NCBI GenBank assembly: GCA_035574295.1
Contig: DATLYX010000013.1
Location: forward strand, 1-64,000
Direction: 5' to 3'
DNA: 64,000 nucleotides
From: PNAI01 sp035574295
GTDB taxonomy: Bacteria; Pseudomonadota; Alphaproteobacteria; Rhizobiales; Xanthobacteraceae
This document shows positions 18,548 through 28,495 of the stretch, piece after piece (position 1 is the stretch's first letter; every line of letters starts with the position of its first letter). The translations under genes were made by a program, and so were the position numbers. The notes below the pieces were generated by a model. It ran no database searches. It saw nothing but the letters and a program-made list of their open reading frames with translations, and was not told the origin of the DNA.

Positions 18548-19056
18548 TGACGCAGGACAACGAGCCGAACACAGAGCCGACACTGTTTTCCGCCATCATC
18601 ACGCCGCACCGCTCGCTCAGTCGCGCCGGATTCCTGCTGGTGATGCTGCTGATCGGGGGCGTGAGCTTCGTCGGAGGCGCCGTGTTTTTTCTCGTCGGCG
18701 CCTGGCCGGTGGTCGGCTTTCTCGGCCTTGACGTACTGCTGGTCTATCTGGCGTTTCGCGCCAACTATCGCGCCGCGGCGGCCTACGAACAGGTCACCGT
18801 CACGCCGTCGGAATTGCGGCTCAAGCGGGTGAGCCACCGCGGCGAGGCCCGCGAATGGACCATGAACCCGCTGTGGACGCGGCTCGAACGAGAGACCCAC
18901 AACGAGTTCGGTCTGATGCGGCTGTTTCTGGTCTCGCGCGGGCTGCGGCTCGTGGTGGCAGGATTCCTCAGCCCGAGCGAGAGGGAAAGCTTCGCCCATG
19001 CCTTGTCGGCCGCGCTCGCCGAAGCCAAGCGCGGTCCGACGCAGACGGCATTCTAG
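18547..19056 (+). CDS. DUF2244 domain-containing membrane protein
   Basis: The 169-residue protein belongs to the DUF2244 family of alphaproteobacterial integral membrane proteins; no biochemical role is known to me. Two adjacent transmembrane helices occupy about residues 25-70 (FLLVMLLIGGVSFVGG and VVGFLGLDVLLVYLAF). A soluble C-terminal domain follows with the family pattern TPSELRLKRVSHRGEAREW. An ATG at 18538 would add three residues but overlaps a TATAAT box; I prefer 18547. Head-to-head with nth. Confidence 0.85.
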   Translation: MTQDNEPNTEPTLFSAIITPHRSLSRAGFLLVMLLIGGVSFVGGAVFFLVGAWPVVGFLGLDVLLVYLAFRANYRAAAAYEQVTVTPSELRLKRVSHRGEAREWTMNPLWTRLERETHNEFGLMRLFLVSRGLRLVVAGFLSPSERESFAHALSAALAEAKRGPTQTAF

Positions 19057-19091
19057 CGCATGTTGCGGAAAACCCGGAAACCGGTTTTCCG
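19057..19091. repeat. REP-like palindrome after the DUF2244 gene
   Basis: CGGAAAACC (19066-19074) and GGTTTTCCG (19083-19091) form a perfect 9-bp inverted repeat with an 8-nt loop. It begins GCGCATGTT directly after the stop codon. This resembles the short dispersed palindromes common in Rhizobiales intergenic regions and may also end transcription. Confidence 0.6.
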
Positions 19092-19172
19092 AAGAGGACA
19101 GGCGCAACTTAAAGATTGCCGGGCAGGAATCGGGTGGGCTGATGGCGCGCGCGGCGCTACATGTGACGCAAC

Positions 19173-20087
19173 ATGGAACACAACATGATGGGGACAGTCA
19201 TGCTCTCGCCTGAGCGCATCAGCGCACCGGATCTCGCGCCGCTGAAGACCGCGGCTGCGGACTACGACATCGTGCGCCGGGCCATTGCCCATATCCGTGG
19301 CCATTGGCGCGCGCAGCCGGAGGTCGAGGACATCGCGGAGGCCGCCGGCGTTACCGCGACCGAGCTGCATCACCTGTTCCGTCGCTGGGCCGGAATTACG
19401 CCCAAGGCGTTTTTGCAGGCGCTGACGCTGGACAGGGCGCGGCAATTGTTGCGCGACTCGGCAAGCGTGCTCGAGACCGCCTATGAGGTCGGGTTGTCGG
19501 GACCGGGGCGGCTGCACGACCTGTTCGTCACCCATGAGGCCATGTCGCCGGGCGAATGGAAGTCCGGCGGCGAAGGGCTCACCATCGCCTACGGCTTTCA
19601 TCCCTCTCCGTTCGGCACGGCGCTCATCATGGCGACGCCGCGCGGCGTGTGCGGCCTTGCCTTCGCCGACCCCGGCAAGGAGAAGGCGACGCTCGCGGAG
19701 ATGCGACGACGCTGGCCGAAGGCGCGATACGCCGAGGACGCAGCGGCGACGGCTCCGCTTGCGCAGCGCATCTTCGACCAAAGCCATTGGCGCGCGGACC
19801 GGCCGCTGCGGGTGGTGCTGATCGGTACGGATTTCGAGGTGAGGGTCTGGGAGACGCTGCTGCGGATTCCGATGGGCCGGGCGACCACCTATTCGGACAT
19901 CGCAGGCGCGGTCGGGACGCCGAAGGCCGCGCGCGCGGTCGGCGCCGCGGTCGGAAAAAATCCGCTCGCGTTCGTCGTGCCCTGCCACCGCGTGATCGGC
20001 AAGTCCGGCGAGCTGACCGGCTATCACTGGGGGCTCACCCGCAAGCGCGCGATGCTGGGGTGGGAAGCCGGCCGCGTCGCGGCGTAG
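19173..20087 (+). CDS. Ada-like AraC-HTH / O6-methylguanine-DNA methyltransferase
   Basis: A 304-residue two-domain protein. An AraC-type helix-turn-helix region spans about residues 30-125 (EVEDIAEAAGVTATELHHLFRRWAG). A DNA alkyltransferase domain follows, with the acceptor cysteine in VVPCHRVIG (Cys271) and the asparagine-hinge-type KAARAVGAAVGKNP. The N-terminal phosphotriester-repair domain of E. coli Ada, with its Zn-cysteines, is absent, so any sensing must use another route. Several closely spaced in-frame ATGs at the start leave the exact N-terminus open. It converges on the EndoQ-UvrD gene, also a DNA-repair type protein. Confidence 0.9.
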   Translation: MEHNMMGTVMLSPERISAPDLAPLKTAAADYDIVRRAIAHIRGHWRAQPEVEDIAEAAGVTATELHHLFRRWAGITPKAFLQALTLDRARQLLRDSASVLETAYEVGLSGPGRLHDLFVTHEAMSPGEWKSGGEGLTIAYGFHPSPFGTALIMATPRGVCGLAFADPGKEKATLAEMRRRWPKARYAEDAAATAPLAQRIFDQSHWRADRPLRVVLIGTDFEVRVWETLLRIPMGRATTYSDIAGAVGTPKAARAVGAAVGKNPLAFVVPCHRVIGKSGELTGYHWGLTRKRAMLGWEAGRVAA

Positions 20088-20133
20088 CTCGCTTTCCGGC
20101 ACCGTCATCATTCAGGCGCAGGGCGTGCAGCGC

Positions 20134-20190
20134 CGAGCCTCGAAGGATTGCGGCGCGATCCCTGGCGGCGATCGCTCATGATGAGGCTCG
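20134..20190. repeat. REP-like inverted repeat between two repair genes
   Basis: CGAGCCTC (20134-20141) and GAGGCTCG (20183-20190) form perfect 8-bp arms around a 41-bp spacer containing CGAAGGAT. The arms resemble the elements at 35653-35746 and 40609-40702. It lies in the 131-bp gap between convergent genes. Confidence 0.5.
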
Positions 20191-20218
20191 CGCACTGAGT
20201 TCTGGTTGGAGCGCGGCG

Positions 20219-23386
<3,168 letters not shown>

Positions 23387-23862
23387 CGGTGCGCGCCTTG
23401 AGCATGCAAGGTGGGCGTGCAAGGTCGCGCGCACTATAGGTGGAGTCAGCGATTCTCACAGGCGCAAAGGTTGCGTCTTGTGGAAAGCTTCTGTGCGCCA
23501 CGGCCTGGCGTCCGGATCGAGCGACCTTCGCACGCATCTTGATGCGATGAACGGACCGTTGCAGGCGCGGAGTCCGTAACGGTCCCGGGTCTGCAGCGCA
23601 CCACTCCGCTTCGCTTCGTGCTGCGCTGCGCCCGCGACACGTCAGGTTGTTTCGCTGAACTCGTGCTGCGCTGCGCCCGGGACACGTCAGATTGTTTCGC
23701 TGAACTCCGTGCTGCGCTGCGCCCGGGACACCTGTTCGTGCGTGGAGCGCTCGTGCTTCGTGTTCGATTTCTGTAGATTTAGTCGTGGCATGTGCTCGGT
23801 TGTGGCCGGGCGGGCCGGGCTTATCCCTTTGTGATGACAGAAAAAGATCGAGAGGCGGACAC
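23387..23862. other. 476-bp intergenic region
   Basis: Gap between the start of the EndoQ-UvrD gene and the start of the LVIVD-repeat gene. Beyond the direct repeats listed separately I see no convincing gene, RNA or strong promoter. Short open frames here lack codon structure or ribosome-binding sites. Confidence 0.5.
23618..23731. repeat. 45-46 bp tandem direct repeat (2.5 copies)
   Basis: GTGCTGCGCTGCGCCCG starts at 23618, 23663 and 23709, each time continuing (C/G)GACAC. In the first two copies this runs on through GTCAG(G/A)TTGTTTCGCTGAACTC; the third copy stops after GGGACAC. The core GTGCTGCGCTGCG(C/T)CCGGGACA also occurs at 41231, so the units are probably multiplied arms of a dispersed repeat. 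Confidence 0.8.
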
Positions 23863-25044
23863 ATGGCTGTTCAATTCCCCGGAGAGGCGAAAAATTTCCG
23901 GCTGCTCGGGCACGATCCGAGCGCGGCCTGGGGCTGCGGCAGCCTCGTGCAGGTGCACAAAGGCTATGCCTATGTCGGCTCGGTCGGCACATCGAGCGGG
24001 CACGCGCCGGAGGGCTTTACGGTCCACGACGTGCGCGATCCGCGAAAGCCGCGCAAAGTGGCGGAGGTGAAATCGCCGCCGGGCGTGCATTCGCACAAGC
24101 TGCGGGTTGTGGACGGCGACATTCTTTACGTGAACTCGGAGCGGCTCGGCGGCGAGGCGGGCCGCAATGCCCGCACCGGGCTGTTCATCTTCGACATCTC
24201 CAAGGGCGGCGAGCCTAGGCAAATCGGGTTTTACGACACACCGGGCACCGGGCCGCACCGTTTCGGCGTGGACAATGAGCGCAAGCTCGCCTTCCTGCCC
24301 AACAACGCGGAAGGCTGGAACGGCCGCGTGATCTGGGTGCTCGACATCCGCGATCCGCTGAAGCCGGAAGTCGTCACGCAATGGGGCCTGCCGTGGATGC
24401 GGGCGAACGGCAAGGGTGAGGAAGGCTCCGCCGTGCCGCACGAGGAAGCCATCACCTGCCACGGCCCGCCGGTGATCCGCGGCAACCGCATGTATTGCGC
24501 CTGGTGGGGCGGCGGCATTTCGGTGATCGACTGCAGCGATCTTCGCAACCTGAAACTGGTCGGGCATCTGTCGTGGGCGCCGCCGTTCCCCGGCTCTACC
24601 CACACCTGCTGGCCGATCGGCGACAAGCCCTATCTCGTGGTCACCGACGAGGCGCGTGCGAAGCAAAAGTATTGGGATGCGCAGTTCATGTGGATCATCG
24701 ACGCGCGCAAGGAGGACAAGCTCGTGCCGATCGCGACCTTCATGCCCGAGCGGGAAAAATATTTTGAGCGGCCCGGCCGCTACGGCGCGCACAACATTCT
24801 GGAGAACATCCCGAGCACGGGGCCGTGGAAGGATCTCGTGTTCCTCACCTATTTCAACGCTGGCCTGCGCGCGGTGGACGTGAGCGACCCGTTCCATCCC
24901 GAGGAGAAAGGCCACTTTGTGCCGGCGCTGGAAGAGGGGCGCGCCGCGGTGCAATCGAACGACATCGGTTGCGACGAGCACGGCCGGCTGTACCTGATCG
25001 ACCGTGCCGGCGCTGGCATGCATATTCTGGAATACACGGGGTGA
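23863..25044 (+). CDS. LVIVD repeat-containing beta-propeller-like protein
   Basis: A 393-residue protein made of repeated LVIVD-type blades, for example FTVHDVRDPRKPRKV, LFIFDISKGGEPRQI, IWVLDIRDPLKPEVV, ISVIDCSDLRNLKLV and LRAVDVSDPFHPEEK. His-rich spots such as HSHK and THTCWP may bind metal. No signal peptide is seen with the ATG at 23863; an upstream in-frame start at 23785 would add 26 residues. The repeats suggest a propeller used for binding or hydrolysis, but no enzyme function can be assigned. It starts the accessory catabolic region and may be cotranscribed with the SDR gene 115 bp on. Confidence 0.82.
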   Translation: MAVQFPGEAKNFRLLGHDPSAAWGCGSLVQVHKGYAYVGSVGTSSGHAPEGFTVHDVRDPRKPRKVAEVKSPPGVHSHKLRVVDGDILYVNSERLGGEAGRNARTGLFIFDISKGGEPRQIGFYDTPGTGPHRFGVDNERKLAFLPNNAEGWNGRVIWVLDIRDPLKPEVVTQWGLPWMRANGKGEEGSAVPHEEAITCHGPPVIRGNRMYCAWWGGGISVIDCSDLRNLKLVGHLSWAPPFPGSTHTCWPIGDKPYLVVTDEARAKQKYWDAQFMWIIDARKEDKLVPIATFMPEREKYFERPGRYGAHNILENIPSTGPWKDLVFLTYFNAGLRAVDVSDPFHPEEKGHFVPALEEGRAAVQSNDIGCDEHGRLYLIDRAGAGMHILEYTG

Positions 25045-25053
25045 GCGATATTT

Positions 25054-25142
25054 CGTCGTGGCCGGGATTGTGCCGGCCATCCACCTCTTCGGACATGGGA
25101 AACAGAAAGACGTGGATGCCCGGCACAAGGCCGGGCATGACG
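25054..25142. repeat. Dispersed imperfect inverted repeat (31-bp arms)
   Basis: Arms at 25054-25084 and 25112-25142 are reverse complements with about five mismatches around a 27-bp spacer. Core words are GTGCCGGCCATCCAC and GTGGATGCCCGGCAC. This is the pattern of a repeated element common in Bradyrhizobiaceae-type genomes. It lies between the LVIVD gene and the SDR start, where the hairpin could affect mRNA stability. Confidence 0.75.
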
Positions 25143-25159
25143 TTGAAAGGAAGAATGCA

Positions 25160-25948
25160 ATGGATCTCGGACTGAACGGACGGGTGGCGATCGTGACCGG
25201 TGCAAGCCGCGGCATCGGCAAAGCATGCGCCGCGGCGCTGGCGGCGGAGGGCGCGCATGTGGTGATGGCGAGCCTTGATCCCGCGCGTAATGCCGACGCC
25301 TGCGCCGCGGTGAAGGCTCAAGCGAAGGGCGACGTGCTCGGCGTCCCCACCGACATCACCAATGATGACTCGGTCCGCGCGCTCATCGACCGCACAATGG
25401 AGAAATTCGGAAGAGTCGACATCCTGGTGAACAACGCCGTGCATGTCGGCGAGGGCGATTTTTTTACTCTCGACGAGACAAAGCTCGCGCGGGCGTTCGA
25501 GCACAAGCTCAACGGCACGGTGCGTTGCATCCGCCACGCGGTGCCGCACATGCGCGCACGCAAATGGGGCCGCATCGTCAATCTTGCCGGCGGCGCAGCA
25601 TGGCGGCCGCAGCTCAACGCCATCACCGTCGGCCTCAACAACGCCGCTCTGCTCAATCTCACCGTGGCGCTCGCTGCCGAGCTCGGCAAGGACGGCATTC
25701 TGGTGAACGCCGTGGTACCCAACAGCATCCGCACCGAGCGACACGAGCAAAACATCCGGCAGGCCATGGCCAAGACCGGCAAGACCGAGGCAGAGGTGTT
25801 AGCGCCGCGGCTTGGCCGCATCGCGCTCGGCCGCATGGGCAAGGTGGAGGAGGTGGCCGCGGTAGTGGCGTTTCTTGCCTCCGAGCGTGCAAGCTTCGTC
25901 ACCGCCAGCGCCTGGGCCGTGGACGGCGGCGCCTCGTCGCGCATGTGA
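25160..25948 (+). CDS. SDR-family protein lacking the catalytic Tyr/Lys
   Basis: A 262-residue classical short-chain dehydrogenase fold. The cofactor motif TGASRGIG (13-20) and the DILVNNA strand (88-93) are present. At the YxxxK position the sequence reads VGLNN: aligned on the following AALLNLTVALAAEL, Tyr becomes Val157 and Lys becomes Asn161, and the catalytic Ser region is AGGAA. It may therefore bind NAD(P) without normal redox chemistry, or use other residues. The C-terminus AWAVDGGASS is family-typical. A GAAAGGAAG precedes the ATG. The UbiD gene follows. Confidence 0.85.
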   Translation: MDLGLNGRVAIVTGASRGIGKACAAALAAEGAHVVMASLDPARNADACAAVKAQAKGDVLGVPTDITNDDSVRALIDRTMEKFGRVDILVNNAVHVGEGDFFTLDETKLARAFEHKLNGTVRCIRHAVPHMRARKWGRIVNLAGGAAWRPQLNAITVGLNNAALLNLTVALAAELGKDGILVNAVVPNSIRTERHEQNIRQAMAKTGKTEAEVLAPRLGRIALGRMGKVEEVAAVVAFLASERASFVTASAWAVDGGASSRM

Positions 25949-26022
25949 TGGCGCAGGAACAGCGCTATCGGAAATATATTTCCGCAGCAATCTGCGACAT
26001 CGGGCATGTGACAACGCTACGA

Positions 26023-26037
26023 TTGCGTTCAACGCAA
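26023..26037. promoter_or_regulatory. Candidate operator dyad upstream of UbiD gene
   Basis: TTGCGTT-C-AACGCAA is a perfect 15-bp odd dyad, 101 bp before the UbiD ATG. It lies in an A/T-richer stretch between the SDR and UbiD genes. Its size and symmetry suit a dimeric repressor such as a TetR, GntR or LacI type; no regulator gene is adjacent. Confidence 0.45.
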
Positions 26038-26138
26038 AACACGCTAGGCTCGAACAGGAATTCGCGCCTGGATGATTGCATTATAGTGCGGATCGTGCGG
26101 GCGCCGGCGAGCAAAGCCGCGATCAGGGAGCAGGGATC

Positions 26139-27719
26139 ATGCAAGAGGCAGTGCGCAAGGAACAAGTTCGACCGGCGACGGGGCGGCCGCGCGACCTGCG
26201 CGAGACGCTGGAATGGCTGCGCGCGCAGGGCGACCTGATCGAGACCGACAAGCCGGTCAATCCCGACCTCGAAATCACCGGCCTGCAAAAACACATGGAC
26301 GGCGGCTGCCCGGTGCTGTTCAACAACGTCAAGGGCAAGCCGAACCACCGCGTCGTCACCAACCTGTTCGGCGACATGAACGTCATCAACAAGATGTTCG
26401 GTTGGAAGGACGACGTCGAGCGCACGCGCGCGCTTGCCTACGCGCTGTCGCATCCGATCAAGCCGGTGGAAATTTCGCAGAAAGAAGCGCCCTGCCAGGA
26501 GCACGTGGTCACCAATCCGAAGGACGTCAACGAATTCATGGTGCCGATCCGGCACACCGAATACGAGCCGGAGCTCACCGTCGGCTCCGGCATCCGCTGC
26601 GTCACCGGCCCGCAGTTCGACGGCGGCTCCGACCTCGGCTACAACCGCATGAATTTCCGCTGGGGCAATGTCGGCACGTTCCAGATCTCGCCCGGCTCGC
26701 ACATGTGGCAGGTGGTGAACAAGTACTACAAGTCGAACGAGCCGGTTCCCATCACCATGTGCTTCGGCGTGCCGCCCGCGTGCACGCTCTTGGCCGGCGC
26801 GGGTTTTGACTACGCCATCCTGCCCATGGGCTGCGACGAGATCGGCATCGCCGGCGCTGTGCAGGGCGCGCCGATCCGCCTGGTCAAGGCGCGCACGGTG
26901 GACGCGATGGCGCTCGCCGACGCTGAAATCGTGCTCGAAGGCTATGTCAATCCGCGCGACCGCCGCTTCGAGACCAAAGAGGCGGAGGACGCAGGCATCC
27001 AGGGCCGCTTCCACTTCCACCCCGAATGGGCGGGATACATGGGCAAATCCTACAAGGCGCCCACCTTCCACGTCACCGCCGTCACCATGCGGCGGCCGGA
27101 GACCAAGCCGATCGTCTATTGCCTCGGCGTGCACATGCTCGACGACCACAATATCGACACCACGGTGCGCGAGGCGGCGATCTTCGAACTTTGCAACCGG
27201 CTGCAGCCGGGCATCATTCAGGACGTGGTGATCCCGTACTGCATGACCGACTGGGGCGGCTGCATCATCCAGGTGAAGAAGCGCCACCAGATCGACGAAG
27301 GCTGGCAGCGCAACTTCCTTGCGGCGATTCTGGCGTGCTCGCAGGGCATGCGGCTCGCCATCGCGGTGTCGGACGACGTCGATCCGTATTCGATGGACGA
27401 CATCATCTGGTGTCTGACCACCCGGGTGAATCCGAGGACCGACATCTTGAATCCGATCCCCGGCGGGCGCGGCCAGACGTTCATGCCGGCGGAGCGCATG
27501 ACCGCGGGCGAGAAGCAATGGACCGCCTCGAACACAGTGTTCGAAGGCGGCATGGGCATCGATGCCACGGTGCCGTTCGGCTACGAAAAAGATTTCATGC
27601 GGCCGGTCTATCCGATCGACAAGGTCAAGCCGGAAGACTTCTTCTCGAAAAAGGACATCGAGAACGCGAAGTCGCGCATGGTCGGCTGGGTGCACTCGCT
27701 GTCGCGGACAGGGCGGTAA
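26139..27719 (+). CDS. UbiD family decarboxylase (variant active-site region)
   Basis: A 526-residue member of the UbiD family, which uses prenylated FMN for reversible (de)carboxylation of aromatic or unsaturated acids. Recognisable parts are the N-terminal DLRETLEWLRAQGDLIE, the cofactor region PVPITMCFGVPPACTLLAG and ADAEIVLEGYV. After the last, the usual short EGPFGE stretch is replaced by a longer segment ending HFHPEWAGYMG. The ATG at 26139 has a GGGAGCAGGG ribosome site; the open frame extends back to 26076. The UbiX-like gene that could supply its cofactor is at 40007. Substrate unknown. Confidence 0.9.
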   Translation: MQEAVRKEQVRPATGRPRDLRETLEWLRAQGDLIETDKPVNPDLEITGLQKHMDGGCPVLFNNVKGKPNHRVVTNLFGDMNVINKMFGWKDDVERTRALAYALSHPIKPVEISQKEAPCQEHVVTNPKDVNEFMVPIRHTEYEPELTVGSGIRCVTGPQFDGGSDLGYNRMNFRWGNVGTFQISPGSHMWQVVNKYYKSNEPVPITMCFGVPPACTLLAGAGFDYAILPMGCDEIGIAGAVQGAPIRLVKARTVDAMALADAEIVLEGYVNPRDRRFETKEAEDAGIQGRFHFHPEWAGYMGKSYKAPTFHVTAVTMRRPETKPIVYCLGVHMLDDHNIDTTVREAAIFELCNRLQPGIIQDVVIPYCMTDWGGCIIQVKKRHQIDEGWQRNFLAAILACSQGMRLAIAVSDDVDPYSMDDIIWCLTTRVNPRTDILNPIPGGRGQTFMPAERMTAGEKQWTASNTVFEGGMGIDATVPFGYEKDFMRPVYPIDKVKPEDFFSKKDIENAKSRMVGWVHSLSRTGR

Positions 27720-27820
27720 ACGAAGTTACGGCAGAGAACGACGGTAGAGAACAGACGACCGAGGACGCGCCACTGCGATCTGTCGTCTGTCATCCGTCCG
27801 CTATCGTCTGCTGCGCCCAT

Positions 27821-27846
27821 CTCTCCGCCAGTGCCTTGCGGTCGAG
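27821..27846. repeat. Direct repeat DR1 (26 bp), left end of cassette
   Basis: This 26-bp sequence, CTCTCCGCCAGTGCCTTGCG plus GTCGAG, is identical to 28536-28561. On the minus strand it codes L-D-R-K-A-L-A-E-R, the 3' end of the neighbouring ligase. Here it continues W-A-Q-Q-T-I-A-D-G and a stop near 27790, which looks like the original ligase C-terminus. Confidence 0.85.
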
Positions 27847-27856
27847 TGCAAACAAT

Positions 27857-28390
27857 TCAGGAGTTCCCTAGAATTGCAATGGAGACCCCAGTTGATAAAT
27901 ATGCGCGATGTTTCAGGAAATCACGTTCAACAAACTCATCCAAGCTCGGAATCGTTGTGAACTCGACCGTATTCAAACGGAGTCCAATGAAATCTATGGT
28001 GATGATGTAGTTGATCCGATCGTTTCCAATAATCGATCGAAACAGCGTGAATACCTCATCGGAAAGCTTGGACGGCATGAGTATGCTGGCACCGACGGCC
28101 GCAGAATTCCGCTCGTCCTTATGGTGATAGTGTATGAGCGCTACGGCTCTGCCGTCATTCTGCTCAAAGACGCGTTTTAATCCAAGACCGGCGGGATCGT
28201 ATTCTGCCTCTTCCGCATCACTTGAGTGTAGGCTCCAGATGCCTTCGATTCCTTCTACGTATTGGAGGACTCCGATATCGCCACCACTCGGCATGCAGGT
28301 TTGTGCGCACGTGCCATATGCGTGCCAGACGCCACGCCTTGAAAGCGATAAACCCAGCTGGCTACCTTTGCCTTTAAAGAACCAAGCCAT
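27857..28390 (-). CDS. Hypothetical protein, orphan cargo gene
   Basis: A 177-residue protein I do not recognise. The start MAWFFKGKGSQLGLSL has no signal peptide. The sequence mixes short hydrophobic strands with charged loops (ALIHYHHKDERNSA, VEFTTIPSLDEFVERDFL), consistent with a small soluble alpha/beta protein. A purine-rich GGAGCAGG lies just upstream of the ATG. Codon use includes many A/T-ending codons, unlike neighbouring genes, which points to recent acquisition. It sits alone between the direct repeats. Confidence 0.65.
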   Translation of the reverse strand: MAWFFKGKGSQLGLSLSRRGVWHAYGTCAQTCMPSGGDIGVLQYVEGIEGIWSLHSSDAEEAEYDPAGLGLKRVFEQNDGRAVALIHYHHKDERNSAAVGASILMPSKLSDEVFTLFRSIIGNDRINYIITIDFIGLRLNTVEFTTIPSLDEFVERDFLKHRAYLSTGVSIAILGNS

Positions 28391-28495
28391 AACCTGCTCC
28401 TATATCATGCAGGTGATAAACGATCACAGAAAGGTCGGGAGTCTGTTCTGTACGGTGAGCAACGGCGTGGCAATATTCCTCACTTCTCGGCAAGC

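Noticed and set aside
17779..19107. A 442-residue version of Nth beginning at 19107
   Set aside because: The extra N-terminal part overlaps the DUF2244 gene on the other strand and is not Nth-like; the ATG at 18525 gives normal length.
23618..23731. CRISPR array candidate
   Set aside because: The repeats are contiguous with no unique spacers, only 2.5 copies, and no cas genes in the window.
23387..23862. A small gene in the gap before the LVIVD gene
   Set aside because: Candidate frames are formed by the repeats and lack ribosome sites or recognisable protein features.
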